Source of the DNA: Bacteroidales bacterium
Lineage (GTDB): Bacteria > Bacteroidota > Bacteroidia > Bacteroidales > P3
Direction of reading: 5' to 3'
DNA: 40,735 nucleotides
Assembly: GCA_031260565.1 (NCBI GenBank)
Contig: JAISLH010000088.1
Location: 1 to 40,735 of the forward strand
This document shows positions 16,343-23,666 of this stretch, one piece after another. How positions within the stretch are numbered: position 1 is the stretch's first letter; every line of letters begins with the position of its first letter. The notes under the pieces were generated by a model. It saw only the letters and a program-made list of their open reading frames with translations, was not told where the DNA came from and ran no database searches. The position numbers and the translations under genes were made by a program.

Positions 16343-16591
16343 TTAATCTCTATCATACGTTTTAAATTCACCTTTTACTTGTCTGTTTTCTAAATAATAC
16401 ACACCAAAAAGTACCTTAGAGTACGAAATACCATTCATATTACCTTTGCAAGAACGCTTCCCTTTAAGTAGTGTTCAAACAGCATCCAACTTGTTATTTT
16501 TAAACAAACGAATTAATTCTTCCTTTTGTGTCAATATTCCGTTAGGATTGCAATTGGATATAATGATTTTGTCCATTACGCCAACAAGCAT
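16343..16591 (-). pseudogene. Decayed reading frame with an in-frame TGA
   Basis: From an ATG at 16591 the frame runs 38 codons (ending NNKLDAV) to a TGA at 16475-16477. It continues in the same frame for 44 more codons (TLLKGKRSCKGNMNGISYSK, then VLFGVYYLENRQVKGEF) to a TAA at 16343-16345. The composition after the stop still looks protein-like. I do not recognise the family. It may be the remnant of a short gene broken by a nonsense mutation, or chance. The remaining bases of this gap (16592-16732) hold only the promoter of the next gene. Confidence 0.35.
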
Positions 16592-16661
16592 TTATTGAAG
16601 TTAATAAAAGGCAATCCTATTAAATTATCATAAATGATGGGTTATATATTAGAAAAATTTG

Positions 16662-16669
16662 TAAGTTTG
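16662..16669 (+). promoter_or_regulatory. Promoter -7 box for the exported unknown protein
   Basis: TAAGTTTG followed by CAACC lies 63 bases before the ATG at 16733 and matches TAnnTTTG. Confidence 0.45.
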
Positions 16670-16732
16670 CAACCGTTAATTGGGTACTTTTTTGCTCTTA
16701 AAGTATCTTGAACCTAAAATAATCGGTATGAT

Positions 16733-17443
16733 ATGAAAAAAATAATTGTGTTATTTGTAATAATGACTTCTTTATCAAATGAAATGTTTTCGCAAGATGA
16801 TAATATTTATCAAAAAGATACTATTTATTTATATGGTAAAAATAAATTTACATACTCTATGTTTCAGTATGGTAATTTAGTTTCAAATCCTCCAGAATTA
16901 TATTTAGTGCATATTATATCTGTTAGTGGTATATATAATATAAAACAAGATACTATACTATTTTCTTGTGATAGTATTTATAAATTAAGTTATCAATGTT
17001 CAAGCGAAAATAAAAAAGACTCTGTTTTTGTTAAATACATAGAGCCATATAATCATAGTCTATTTAAGCCATTTATGCCAAATATCTATTTTCTTAATGA
17101 TAATGATACGATAGCAAAGGTTGAAAACATATTACATTTATCCTCTCGTGATAGTATAATTATTTCTAAAAGCAATAGAATAAACAGAATTTATTTAGAT
17201 GATATAGATACTTCCCAGTCTAAAGAAATAAAATTAACTTATTTGCCTGATACATTGTTGATATTTGCAGAAAACGATTACTACAATGTTTTTCACAATA
17301 AAAAATTCAAACTTTATAAAGATGAAGAAGATGGTGACAAATATATCGTCAGAAGTGGCAAAGTCAAAGTGTATATTCATTTAAAAGAACCTTCAAGAGA
17401 TATTATTAAAGAAGATAGATATTTGAATAAATTAAAATGGTAG
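16733..17443 (+). CDS. Exported protein of unknown function
   Basis: The 236-residue product starts with a probable signal peptide (MKKIIVLFVIMTSLSNEMFS, cleavage near residue 20). The remainder is rich in Asn, Asp, Tyr, Ile and Lys, without transmembrane segments or cysteine pairs. Repeated short phrases of the type KDTIYLYG, QDTILFSCDS and SRDSIIISKS suggest beta-strand repeats. I do not recognise a family. Codon and base use is more AT-rich than in its neighbours, and it is a single-gene unit with its own promoter and terminator, so it may be a recent arrival. A periplasmic or surface location is likely. Confidence 0.75.
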   Translation: MKKIIVLFVIMTSLSNEMFSQDDNIYQKDTIYLYGKNKFTYSMFQYGNLVSNPPELYLVHIISVSGIYNIKQDTILFSCDSIYKLSYQCSSENKKDSVFVKYIEPYNHSLFKPFMPNIYFLNDNDTIAKVENILHLSSRDSIIISKSNRINRIYLDDIDTSQSKEIKLTYLPDTLLIFAENDYYNVFHNKKFKLYKDEEDGDKYIVRSGKVKVYIHLKEPSRDIIKEDRYLNKLKW

Positions 17444-17518
17444 TTGGTAGTATATCAAATGGGGTATTATCTATACAACAATTTGATTATCAATGAAAAC
17501 TTATAACAAATAAAACAG

Positions 17519-17548
17519 AAAGGTAGAGTATTGGTCTATCTTTTTCTT
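17519..17548 (+). terminator. Terminator of the exported unknown gene
   Basis: AGGTAGA and TCTATCT pair with one G-U around a seven-base loop and are followed by TTTTTC on the plus strand, about 75 bases after the stop codon. Confidence 0.55.
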
Positions 17549-17617
17549 TTGTTCCTAAATTACCAAAATGATGTACAAAATTACTGCCAAAAACCGCCTA
17601 AACAATTACACTTTATC

Positions 17618-17752
17618 AAGGAATAATTTCCTAAAGTCAAGAGATAGAAAATTAGAATCAAGAGATAGAAAAATGAAGTGGCGTTTAAATTTCCTAAAAC
17701 GCCACTTCAGCGTCACGAAACGCCGCTTTAGAAAATTAAAACGGCGTTTTAT
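17618..17752. repeat. Phased array 4 (AAACGCC class, 21 bp)
   Basis: Four strong cores lie exactly 21 bp apart: 17676 AAGTGGCGTTT, 17697 AAACGCCACTT, 17718 AAACGCCGCTT and 17739 AAACGGCGTTT. The first two are reverse complements of each other. Upstream, AAGGAATAA (17618) and two AAGAGATAG copies (17639, 17660) are also 21 bp apart but in a different phase. The stretch CAGCGTCACG plus the following core is identical to part of array 5. The array is in the convergent gap between the unknown exported gene and the decarboxylase operon. Confidence 0.85.
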
Positions 17753-17795
17753 TTTCTGTAGAAAATACCTGCGAAAAATGTGAAAAAGAAATATA

Positions 17796-17835
17796 GCAAA
17801 AAAGGCAGTCTCTCATAATGATGAAAGACTGCCTT
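17796..17835 (-). terminator. Terminator of the decarboxylase operon
   Basis: AAGGCAGTCT (17802-17811) pairs perfectly with AGACTGCCTT (17826-17835), with further TCAT/ATGA pairing inside. On the minus strand it is followed by seven T residues. It lies about 65 bases after the last gene of the operon. Confidence 0.8.
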
Positions 17836-17898
17836 GTCAAAATGTAATTGTCTTTGATAAGACTCTAAAAGTGTGCTCAGTTGGGCATTACCAACTAC

Positions 17899-18039
17899 CT
17901 ATTTGTCATCTGCTTCTTTTTTGAATGGGAACATTTTATCTATTCCAACAATAAAAAGAAAAAAGATTGCCATAAAAATAAACAGGCAGGCAAGACCGAT
18001 ACCTGAAATCTCCAATGCTTTATAAAAATCTATACTCAT
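17899..18039 (-). CDS. OadG-like membrane stub, small decarboxylase gamma subunit
   Basis: This 46-residue ORF is easily missed. It reads MSIDFYKALEISGIGLACLF, continues with a single hydrophobic helix (IFMAIFFLFIVGIDKMFP) and ends in a charged tail. That is the membrane part of the OadG/MmdC-type gamma subunit, which holds the carboxyltransferase to the membrane beta subunit. The soluble C-terminal tail of OadG is missing; two copies of such a tail are encoded separately at 20718-21086 in the same operon. It follows the second beta subunit by 19 bases and is last in the operon. Confidence 0.75.
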   Translation of the reverse strand: MSIDFYKALEISGIGLACLFIFMAIFFLFIVGIDKMFPFKKEADDK

Positions 18040-18058
18040 AATGTTTTAATTTTAATTT

Positions 18059-19207
18059 TTAAATAAATAATGGAACTAACATCAAAATAAGACCACCTAC
18101 TATTACTGACCCAATCTGTCCTGCCACATTGGCACTGACAGCAGGCATAAGAAGATAATTGGTAGGGTCTTCCTTGAGTCCCATTCCGTGAACTACGCGT
18201 GCCGACATTGGGAAAGCCGATATTCCGCACGCACCAATCATTGGGTTAATTTTCTTTGAAGCCGGTAAAAACATGTTCATTAGTTTGGCAAAAAGAACAC
18301 CGCCTGCCGTATCAAATACGAATGCAAAAATACCAAGTCCCATAATTATGAGCGTATCCACACGTACAAATCTTTCACCTGTCATAGTGCTGGCAATGGT
18401 AATACCAAGTAGAATAGTAACAAGGTTAGCCAATTCGTTTTGAGCTGTCTTTGATAAACTGTTAAGCACACCGCACTCACGAATAAGGTTACCAAACATC
18501 AAAAATCCCAACAAAGCCAATGAAGAAGGAGCAATGAGTCCTGCCAAAATCGTAATGGCTATTGGGAAAATAATAAGAGTTGCACGAGAAACTTTCTTGT
18601 TTGCTTCCACTTTCATGTGCATCTGTCGTTCCTTTTTGGATGTCAAAAGACGAATAACAGGAGGTTGAATAATTGGCACTAAAGCCATATAAGAGTAGGC
18701 ACAGACCGAAATAGGTCCAAGCAACTGCGGTGCTAACTGAGCAGACACAATAATTGAAGTAGGACCATCGGCAGCTCCTATTATACCAATAGATGCAGCT
18801 TCGCTCAAATTAAAACCAACTGCACAAGCCAGTACCATTGTAAAGAAAATACCAAACTGTGCCGCTGCTCCAAACATCAACAAACTTGGTCGTTGAAATA
18901 AAGGAGAGAAATCAATCATTGCACCAATGGCAACAAAAATTAGTAGCGGAAAGACTTCCGTTACAATTCCGGCTTTAAAAAACACATCAAGTGCTCCAAT
19001 AACTTCGTTTGCTGTACCTGCACCTTGTGTAAGAGCCGCTGTAAAAGGGATATTGACAAGGATAGCTCCAAATCCCATTGGCAAAAGTAGCGTTGGTTCA
19101 TACTGCTTCTTTATTGCCAAAATTATCAAGATTAGCCCTACGGCTATCATCACCAAGTTTTGCCACGTCATAAATGCTATAGCGGGCATTAAATCTGCAA
19201 ACTTCAT
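18059..19207 (-). CDS. Sodium-pumping decarboxylase beta subunit, second copy
   Basis: A 382-residue polytopic membrane protein of the OadB/MmdB/GcdB family, which decarboxylates carboxybiotin and exports Na+. The key Asp lies in GIIGAADGPTS (Asp 147), then VCAYSYMALVPIIQPPVIRLL. The second functional region is KINPMIGACGISAFPMSARV, which keeps the Asn, Gly, Ser and Arg positions expected of the sodium channel. Its paralogue at 21103-22269 has GGADGPTA and a longer N-terminus, so the two are old duplicates rather than a recent copy. It probably forms a complex with the biotin carrier at 20284 and the OadG stub. Which carboxyltransferase it serves is uncertain, as only one alpha subunit is encoded here. 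Confidence 0.93.
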   Translation of the reverse strand: MKFADLMPAIAFMTWQNLVMIAVGLILIILAIKKQYEPTLLLPMGFGAILVNIPFTAALTQGAGTANEVIGALDVFFKAGIVTEVFPLLIFVAIGAMIDFSPLFQRPSLLMFGAAAQFGIFFTMVLACAVGFNLSEAASIGIIGAADGPTSIIVSAQLAPQLLGPISVCAYSYMALVPIIQPPVIRLLTSKKERQMHMKVEANKKVSRATLIIFPIAITILAGLIAPSSLALLGFLMFGNLIRECGVLNSLSKTAQNELANLVTILLGITIASTMTGERFVRVDTLIIMGLGIFAFVFDTAGGVLFAKLMNMFLPASKKINPMIGACGISAFPMSARVVHGMGLKEDPTNYLLMPAVSANVAGQIGSVIVGGLILMLVPLFI

Positions 19208-19212
19208 ACTTT

Positions 19213-20271
19213 TTAATTATTATTATCTTTTGATTCTTCTAATTTTTCTTTCAATTCCCGCTCTTCTTTAACTTCTTCGGAAATCACCTTAGACATGATG
19301 ATTGAGAACAGCAATGTAAATACAATTACTGCTAATGACACCCAAGAATTTTCGTGGAAAAAGTGTGCAACAGGCTCAACCCAACCTAAAAGCATTTTCA
19401 CTCCAATGAAGAATAAGATGAAGCAAACGCCATGTTTGAGGAAGCGGAACATTCCCATTATGCCTTTCAGTGCAAAAAACAGCGAGACCAAACCCATTAC
19501 GGCAAATACATTACTGCTAATAGCCAAAAAGTTTTCCTCACCCAAACTCAAAACACCACTTTCGCCCTCTTCTATAACGCCAATAATTGCAGGAATGGAA
19601 TCAACTGCAAACAGAATGTCTGTTGAGCCGATTACCAACAAGCAAAGGAAAATCATTGTGATATGAGTTTTGCCTCCTATTTTGGTGAAAAACTTTGACG
19701 AATGTGTATCTGGGTCAATAGGGAACATCTTTGAAGCGGCTTTGTATAAAATGTTGGCTTTGGGATCAACGTTATCCTCTTCTTTGGAAAATAACATCTT
19801 ATATGCAGTCCAAACGAGTATAGCACCGAAAATATAAATAATCCAGTCAAATCGCTGCACGAGCGACATTCCTACAAGAATAAATAAAATTCGTAGCACA
19901 ATGGAAATCATAATACCCATTTTCAGCAATTTTGGCTGGTTGTCAGAACTGGTTGCCATCATTGAGAAAATCATTATAAAGACAAACAGATTGTCTACCG
20001 AAAGTGAGTATTCGGTCAAATAACCTGCAATAAACTTCATCCCCATTTCGGTTGAAGTATTTACTGTCGTATCAGGACCAGGATTTTGAGGGAAGAAGAA
20101 GAATATTGCTAATCCGAATAGCAACGCGATACTAATCCATACGCCTGTCCAACGTAGCGAAGTTTTTACCGAAATACCTCCTTTGCGGTGGTCAGTAACG
20201 TATAAATCTATAGTGTAAGCAATGATGAAAATTGCAATAAAAGCAATCCACCAAAAAGTCATTGTACTCAT
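19213..20271 (-). CDS. TerC/Alx family integral membrane protein
   Basis: A 352-residue TerC-family protein with about nine hydrophobic segments. Family marks are EYSLSVDNLFVFIMIFSMM, the ILFILVGMSLVQRFDWIIYIFGAIL block, and GSTDILFAVDSIPAIIGV with its conserved acidic residues within the membrane. E. coli Alx and related proteins export manganese; others are tied to tellurite resistance. Here it stands inside the decarboxylase operon, 12 bases after a biotin carrier and five bases before a beta subunit. This raises the possibility of a link between metal handling and the pump, but that is inference. The C-terminus is charged (KEERELKEKLEESKDNNN). Confidence 0.92.
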   Translation of the reverse strand: MSTMTFWWIAFIAIFIIAYTIDLYVTDHRKGGISVKTSLRWTGVWISIALLFGLAIFFFFPQNPGPDTTVNTSTEMGMKFIAGYLTEYSLSVDNLFVFIMIFSMMATSSDNQPKLLKMGIMISIVLRILFILVGMSLVQRFDWIIYIFGAILVWTAYKMLFSKEEDNVDPKANILYKAASKMFPIDPDTHSSKFFTKIGGKTHITMIFLCLLVIGSTDILFAVDSIPAIIGVIEEGESGVLSLGEENFLAISSNVFAVMGLVSLFFALKGIMGMFRFLKHGVCFILFFIGVKMLLGWVEPVAHFFHENSWVSLAVIVFTLLFSIIMSKVISEEVKEERELKEKLEESKDNNN

Positions 20272-20283
20272 AATAACTATACT

Positions 20284-20697
20284 TTATCCGATTACAACAA
20301 GGTCAGCACCTTCCAATACCGACTCTCCTTTATTAACTATTATTTCCAGAATCTCTCCGTCACGGTCAGCATTGATGGCGTTTTCCATTTTCATGGCTTC
20401 CAATATCAATACTTTTTGCCCTTTTTTCACAACGTCACCCACTTTGCAGGTGATGTCAAGAATGACGCCGGGCAATGGGGACTTCATCGCACTCGCCGAA
20501 GCAGGTTGCGAAGGTTTAGAAACCGCCACCTCAGGTGTCTGAGCGGAATTTTGCAATGGTGCAGCCTTTGTCTCAGGCTCTCCTATTTGCACTTTGTAAG
20601 GTGTGCCATTCACTTCCACCTCCGCTGAGATGTCTCCGATGCTATTGACTGCACCTTCATAAACGTTGCCGTTAATTGTGTATTTGAAAGTTTTCAT
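20284..20697 (-). CDS. Biotin carboxyl carrier subunit, second copy
   Basis: A 137-residue biotin carrier. The N-terminal 35 residues form a conserved cap (MKTFKYTINGNVYEGAVNSI), then comes a flexible Ala/Pro/Ser linker (about 43-70). The biotinyl domain has SPLPGVILDITCKVGDVVKK and EAMKMENAI with the biotinylated Lys at residue 103. It shuttles the carboxyl group between the carboxyltransferase and the membrane beta subunit. Gaps to both neighbours are short (20 and 12 bases). It parallels the carrier at 22270-22713, but the linker is different. Confidence 0.95.
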   Translation of the reverse strand: MKTFKYTINGNVYEGAVNSIGDISAEVEVNGTPYKVQIGEPETKAAPLQNSAQTPEVAVSKPSQPASASAMKSPLPGVILDITCKVGDVVKKGQKVLILEAMKMENAINADRDGEILEIIVNKGESVLEGADLVVIG

Positions 20698-20717
20698 TTT
20701 TCAATTTTTAAAGGTAA

Positions 20718-21086
20718 TTATCTTAATGTGTTAATTTTAGAATTCCAGAGTGAATAATTTGTTCTTCTTTGAATAGTCAAAATAGCTCTTTCATCATCGT
20801 GATATTCATCTTCATTTGCGTCATATAGTGCCATTGCAATTGCGGCACAAACTTCACCTGAGAGTAGTCCCTTTGAATTATTGTTGGAATTCCAAATTGA
20901 TTTGCGGCTTGCTTTCCTTTGAGTAGGCATAACGTCTATCTTATCATTATGGCATTCTTGTTGAGTAGCTTCGTATAATGCCATTGCAATTACGGCATAA
21001 ACTTCGCTAGACTGACTTGATGAACCATTGATAGGTTCGGAAAGTTCAGATGTTTTTATCTCCTGTTTTTTTGTCCAGATTTTCAT
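20718..21086 (-). CDS. Soluble protein made of two OadG C-terminal tails
   Basis: A 122-residue protein without signal peptide or membrane segment. It consists of two copies of one motif: SSEVYAVIAMALYEATQQE with an Arg/Lys-rich end (about 26-72), and SGEVCAAIAMALYDANEDE followed by YHDDERAILTIQRR and SLWNSK (about 75-120). The second copy closely matches the C-terminal tail of the full OadG in this operon (SGEEFAAIAAAVYMYNEDLH, then ENVVLTINK and SSWSSK). In OadG that tail contacts the carboxyltransferase and the beta subunit. The first copy has lost the HDDE acidic cluster partly (CHNDK). I infer an assembly or linker subunit, complementing the tail-less stub at 17899-18039. I know of no named family for it. 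Confidence 0.7.
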   Translation of the reverse strand: MKIWTKKQEIKTSELSEPINGSSSQSSEVYAVIAMALYEATQQECHNDKIDVMPTQRKASRKSIWNSNNNSKGLLSGEVCAAIAMALYDANEDEYHDDERAILTIQRRTNYSLWNSKINTLR

Positions 21087-21102
21087 ATTATGACAAGTTA
21101 AT

Positions 21103-22269
21103 TTATTTCAAAAATGCAAGGAGGATACCTGCTGCAACGGCAGAGCCAATAACACCTGCGACGTTTGGCCCCATCGCATGCATCAACAAGTGGTTTGTCT
21201 TATCGTATTCAAGACCTACTATCTGTGAAACACGTGCAGAATCAGGAACAGCCGATACTCCAGCGTTACCTATTAGAGGATTTATTTTATTCCCCTCTTT
21301 CAGAAATAAATTCATAAACTTAACAAAGCATACTCCACCTGCTGTAGCTATAAAAAACGAACCTGCTCCAAGTGCAAATATACCCATAGATTTACCTGTT
21401 AAGAATGTCGTAGCTTGAGTAGAACAACCAACAGTTAAACCAATAAGTATTGTTACAATATCTATCATAGGTCCTGCTGCCGTTGTTGCCAATCTTTTAG
21501 TAACACCTGACTCTTTCAATAAGTTGCCAAAAAACAACATCCCAAGTAAAGGGATACCCGAAGGAACAATAGTACATGTTAATACAAGTCCTATGATAGG
21601 GAAGAGACATTTCTCTGTTTTTGAAACCTGGCGAGGAGGTCTCATTCTTATCAAACGCTCCTTTTTAGTCGTCAAAAGTCTCATTACTGGTGGTTGAATA
21701 ACTGGAACAAGTGCCATATATGAATATGCCGAGACTGCAACAGCACCCATTAGGTCAGGAGCCAACTGTGATGATGTAAATATAGCCGTTGGTCCGTCAG
21801 CACCACCTATTATACCTATTGAAGCTGCTTCTGCTGGCGAGAAGCCAAGCAATAAAGCACAACTATAAGCTGCAAAAATTCCAAGCTGTGCTGCTGCCCC
21901 AATTAACATCAATTTTGGATTGGAGAGAAGAGCTGTGAAGTCTGTCATTGCACCTATGCCCAAGAATATAAGAGGGGGATACCAGCCTTGTTGAACTCCA
22001 CTATAAAGGATATTCAACACAGAACCTTGCTCATAAACGCCAATTTTCAAACCGGGATAAAAAGGAATATTACCGATAATGATACCAAATCCTATTGGAA
22101 TAAGCAAAAGTGGCTCATATTCCTTCACTATTGCAAGAGTTATAAAACCGCACCCTACAAGTATCATTACAAGGTGTCCTACTGTAAAGTTGGCGAAAGA
22201 AGTATATTCAAAAAATTGGACTAATTGATTTTGTATAAAATCGAGGAAGCTCATTGTGTAGTCCATCAT
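21103..22269 (-). CDS. mmdB: Sodium-pumping methylmalonyl-CoA decarboxylase beta subunit
   Basis: The 388-residue membrane protein decarboxylates carboxybiotin and couples this to Na+ export. It has the OadB/MmdB signature GIIGGADGPTAIF with Asp 158, then AVSAYSYMALVPVIQPPVMR, and the second channel region KINPLIGNAGVSAVPDSARV with conserved Asn, Gly, Ser and Arg. About nine to eleven hydrophobic segments are visible. The ATG directly adjoins the stop of the biotin carrier gene (no gap), implying tight coupling. By position next to mmdA, full OadG and the first carrier, this is the main beta subunit. A role in oxaloacetate decarboxylation cannot be excluded from sequence. Confidence 0.94.
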   Translation of the reverse strand: MMDYTMSFLDFIQNQLVQFFEYTSFANFTVGHLVMILVGCGFITLAIVKEYEPLLLIPIGFGIIIGNIPFYPGLKIGVYEQGSVLNILYSGVQQGWYPPLIFLGIGAMTDFTALLSNPKLMLIGAAAQLGIFAAYSCALLLGFSPAEAASIGIIGGADGPTAIFTSSQLAPDLMGAVAVSAYSYMALVPVIQPPVMRLLTTKKERLIRMRPPRQVSKTEKCLFPIIGLVLTCTIVPSGIPLLGMLFFGNLLKESGVTKRLATTAAGPMIDIVTILIGLTVGCSTQATTFLTGKSMGIFALGAGSFFIATAGGVCFVKFMNLFLKEGNKINPLIGNAGVSAVPDSARVSQIVGLEYDKTNHLLMHAMGPNVAGVIGSAVAAGILLAFLK

Positions 22270-22713
22270 TTAATCTCCTATTATTAAAAGAACATCACCC
22301 TCCATTACAGACGCACCCTTACTTATTTTTATTGCTTTCACTGTTCCGCTAACATCAGAGTCAATTTGATTTTCCATCTTCATAGCTTCAAGCATAAACA
22401 ACTTTTGTCCAATACTTACATTGTCGCCCACATTAACATAAACATCAAGTATTGTGCCAGGAAGAGGGGATTTAACAGATGTTCCACTTCCGCTAACATT
22501 GACAGCCGTTTTTGCAACCTGAGGAGCTATATCTGTAGAAGGAACAGCTACCGATCGCAATAACTTAGGAGTCTTGGATTGTTTTATATCTTTATCAATT
22601 TCAACCTTATAAGGCGTGCCGTTTAGCTCCAAGTCAATAATTTGCCCATCAATATTATTTATATTAACGGCATAATTTGTGCCGTTAATCTTTAATTTAT
22701 AACTTTTCATCAC
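22270..22713 (-). CDS. Biotin carboxyl carrier subunit of the decarboxylase
   Basis: The 147-residue protein has the same plan as its paralogue: N-terminal cap (KLKINGTNYAVNINNIDG), a linker (about 44-80), and the biotinyl domain with SPLPGTILDVYVNVGDNVS and EAMKMENQI, where Lys 112 is biotinylated. It carries CO2 from methylmalonyl-CoA on the MmdA subunit to the beta subunit. It follows the OadG gene by 12 bases. Confidence 0.95.
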   Translation of the reverse strand: MMKSYKLKINGTNYAVNINNIDGQIIDLELNGTPYKVEIDKDIKQSKTPKLLRSVAVPSTDIAPQVAKTAVNVSGSGTSVKSPLPGTILDVYVNVGDNVSIGQKLFMLEAMKMENQIDSDVSGTVKAIKISKGASVMEGDVLLIIGD

Positions 22714-22725
22714 TTTTTATTTTTA

Positions 22726-23655
22726 CTATCGCTTATAAACATTTATATTGTGCATCTTTGAACTCCAAGAAGAATAAGCCTTTGCAACCTTATTTATTGT
22801 CAAAACGACATTCTCCTCGTCGTGAAGGTCTTCATTATACATATAAACTGCTGCTGCTATTGCCGCAAATTCTTCTCCACTAAAATCAGAAACTTTGTTA
22901 GTGTGTGAAACTTTCTTTTGCACACTTTCTCCTTTGGATTTTAGATTCTGAGACCTTTTGATAATATCTGTTTCGCCTTTCATTATCAATACAATCACCA
23001 ACAATGCAAGAAAGACGGTGCTGACAGCAATTGCCGTCAGTCCCACTCCCCATGGATCATGCTTCTTTATCTCATCTGCCTTTCTTGGTTTTGTGTAATT
23101 AAACAGAGGAGCATCAGAAATGTTTATATTTTCAAATCCATTTTTCACATCAATTGCAAAGACATTGTATCCTGTTGTGTTATCTCCCGCAATATAGAGC
23201 ATTTTAGTCACAATGTCGTAACTGAAAGCCGAAGCAGCGCCATTGAAGTGAAAATCATCTATTTGCTCCCCTTCCAAACTTAAAACTCTAACAAAAGAAC
23301 TGTCACGATTGGAAGCTAAATAAACAACGTGATTTTCATAAATGGCTACAGATTGAGGTGTATAAATAGCCTGTACATCATGACGACGTTCAGTTTTATC
23401 TACCAACAATACTTTCTTCTTTTCATAAGTGTTACCTTTGGGAGAAAGAATTTCAATGGTGTTCTCATTCTTGTTTATTACCGCTACTGTTTGCGTTTTT
23501 GAATCAACGGCAAACATCTGAGGAATTAAAGGGTCATAACTCGCTGCTTCTGCTTGTGGTTGTACTTTGTTTATCTCCCCATTCTGTGCATTTAGCCCAA
23601 AACTAATAACAAAGCAAAGCAACAGAAAAGTGAATTTGCGTATCTTTCTTTTCAT
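22726..23655 (-). CDS. OadG-type gamma subunit with a large periplasmic domain
   Basis: The 309-residue protein has four parts. A signal peptide (about 1-23, LLLCFVISFGLNA) comes first. A periplasmic domain of about 180 residues follows; its strand repeats (QTVAVINKNENTIEIL, VVYLASNRDSSFVRVLSLEG, MLYIAGDNTTGYNVFAIDV) resemble part of a beta-propeller. Then one transmembrane helix (about 209-230, GVGLTAIAVSTVFLALLVIV), and finally the cytoplasmic OadG tail (about 258-309) with SGEEFAAIAAAVYMYNED and HDEENVVLTI. Classical OadG lacks the periplasmic part; extended forms occur in Bacteroidetes. It anchors MmdA and the carrier to the beta subunit. Gaps to its neighbours are 11 and 12 bases. Confidence 0.85.
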   Translation of the reverse strand: MKRKIRKFTFLLLCFVISFGLNAQNGEINKVQPQAEAASYDPLIPQMFAVDSKTQTVAVINKNENTIEILSPKGNTYEKKKVLLVDKTERRHDVQAIYTPQSVAIYENHVVYLASNRDSSFVRVLSLEGEQIDDFHFNGAASAFSYDIVTKMLYIAGDNTTGYNVFAIDVKNGFENINISDAPLFNYTKPRKADEIKKHDPWGVGLTAIAVSTVFLALLVIVLIMKGETDIIKRSQNLKSKGESVQKKVSHTNKVSDFSGEEFAAIAAAVYMYNEDLHDEENVVLTINKVAKAYSSWSSKMHNINVYKR

Positions 23656-23666
23656 CTTGTGCTGCG

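Noticed and set aside
16592-16732. 5' end of sufB
   Set aside because: No frame with SufB-like sequence continues from this gap on the minus strand.
20718-21086. Broken or frameshifted OadG pseudogene
   Set aside because: The frame is intact, the tail motif is present twice with sensible spacing, and gene gaps to both neighbours are normal for the operon.
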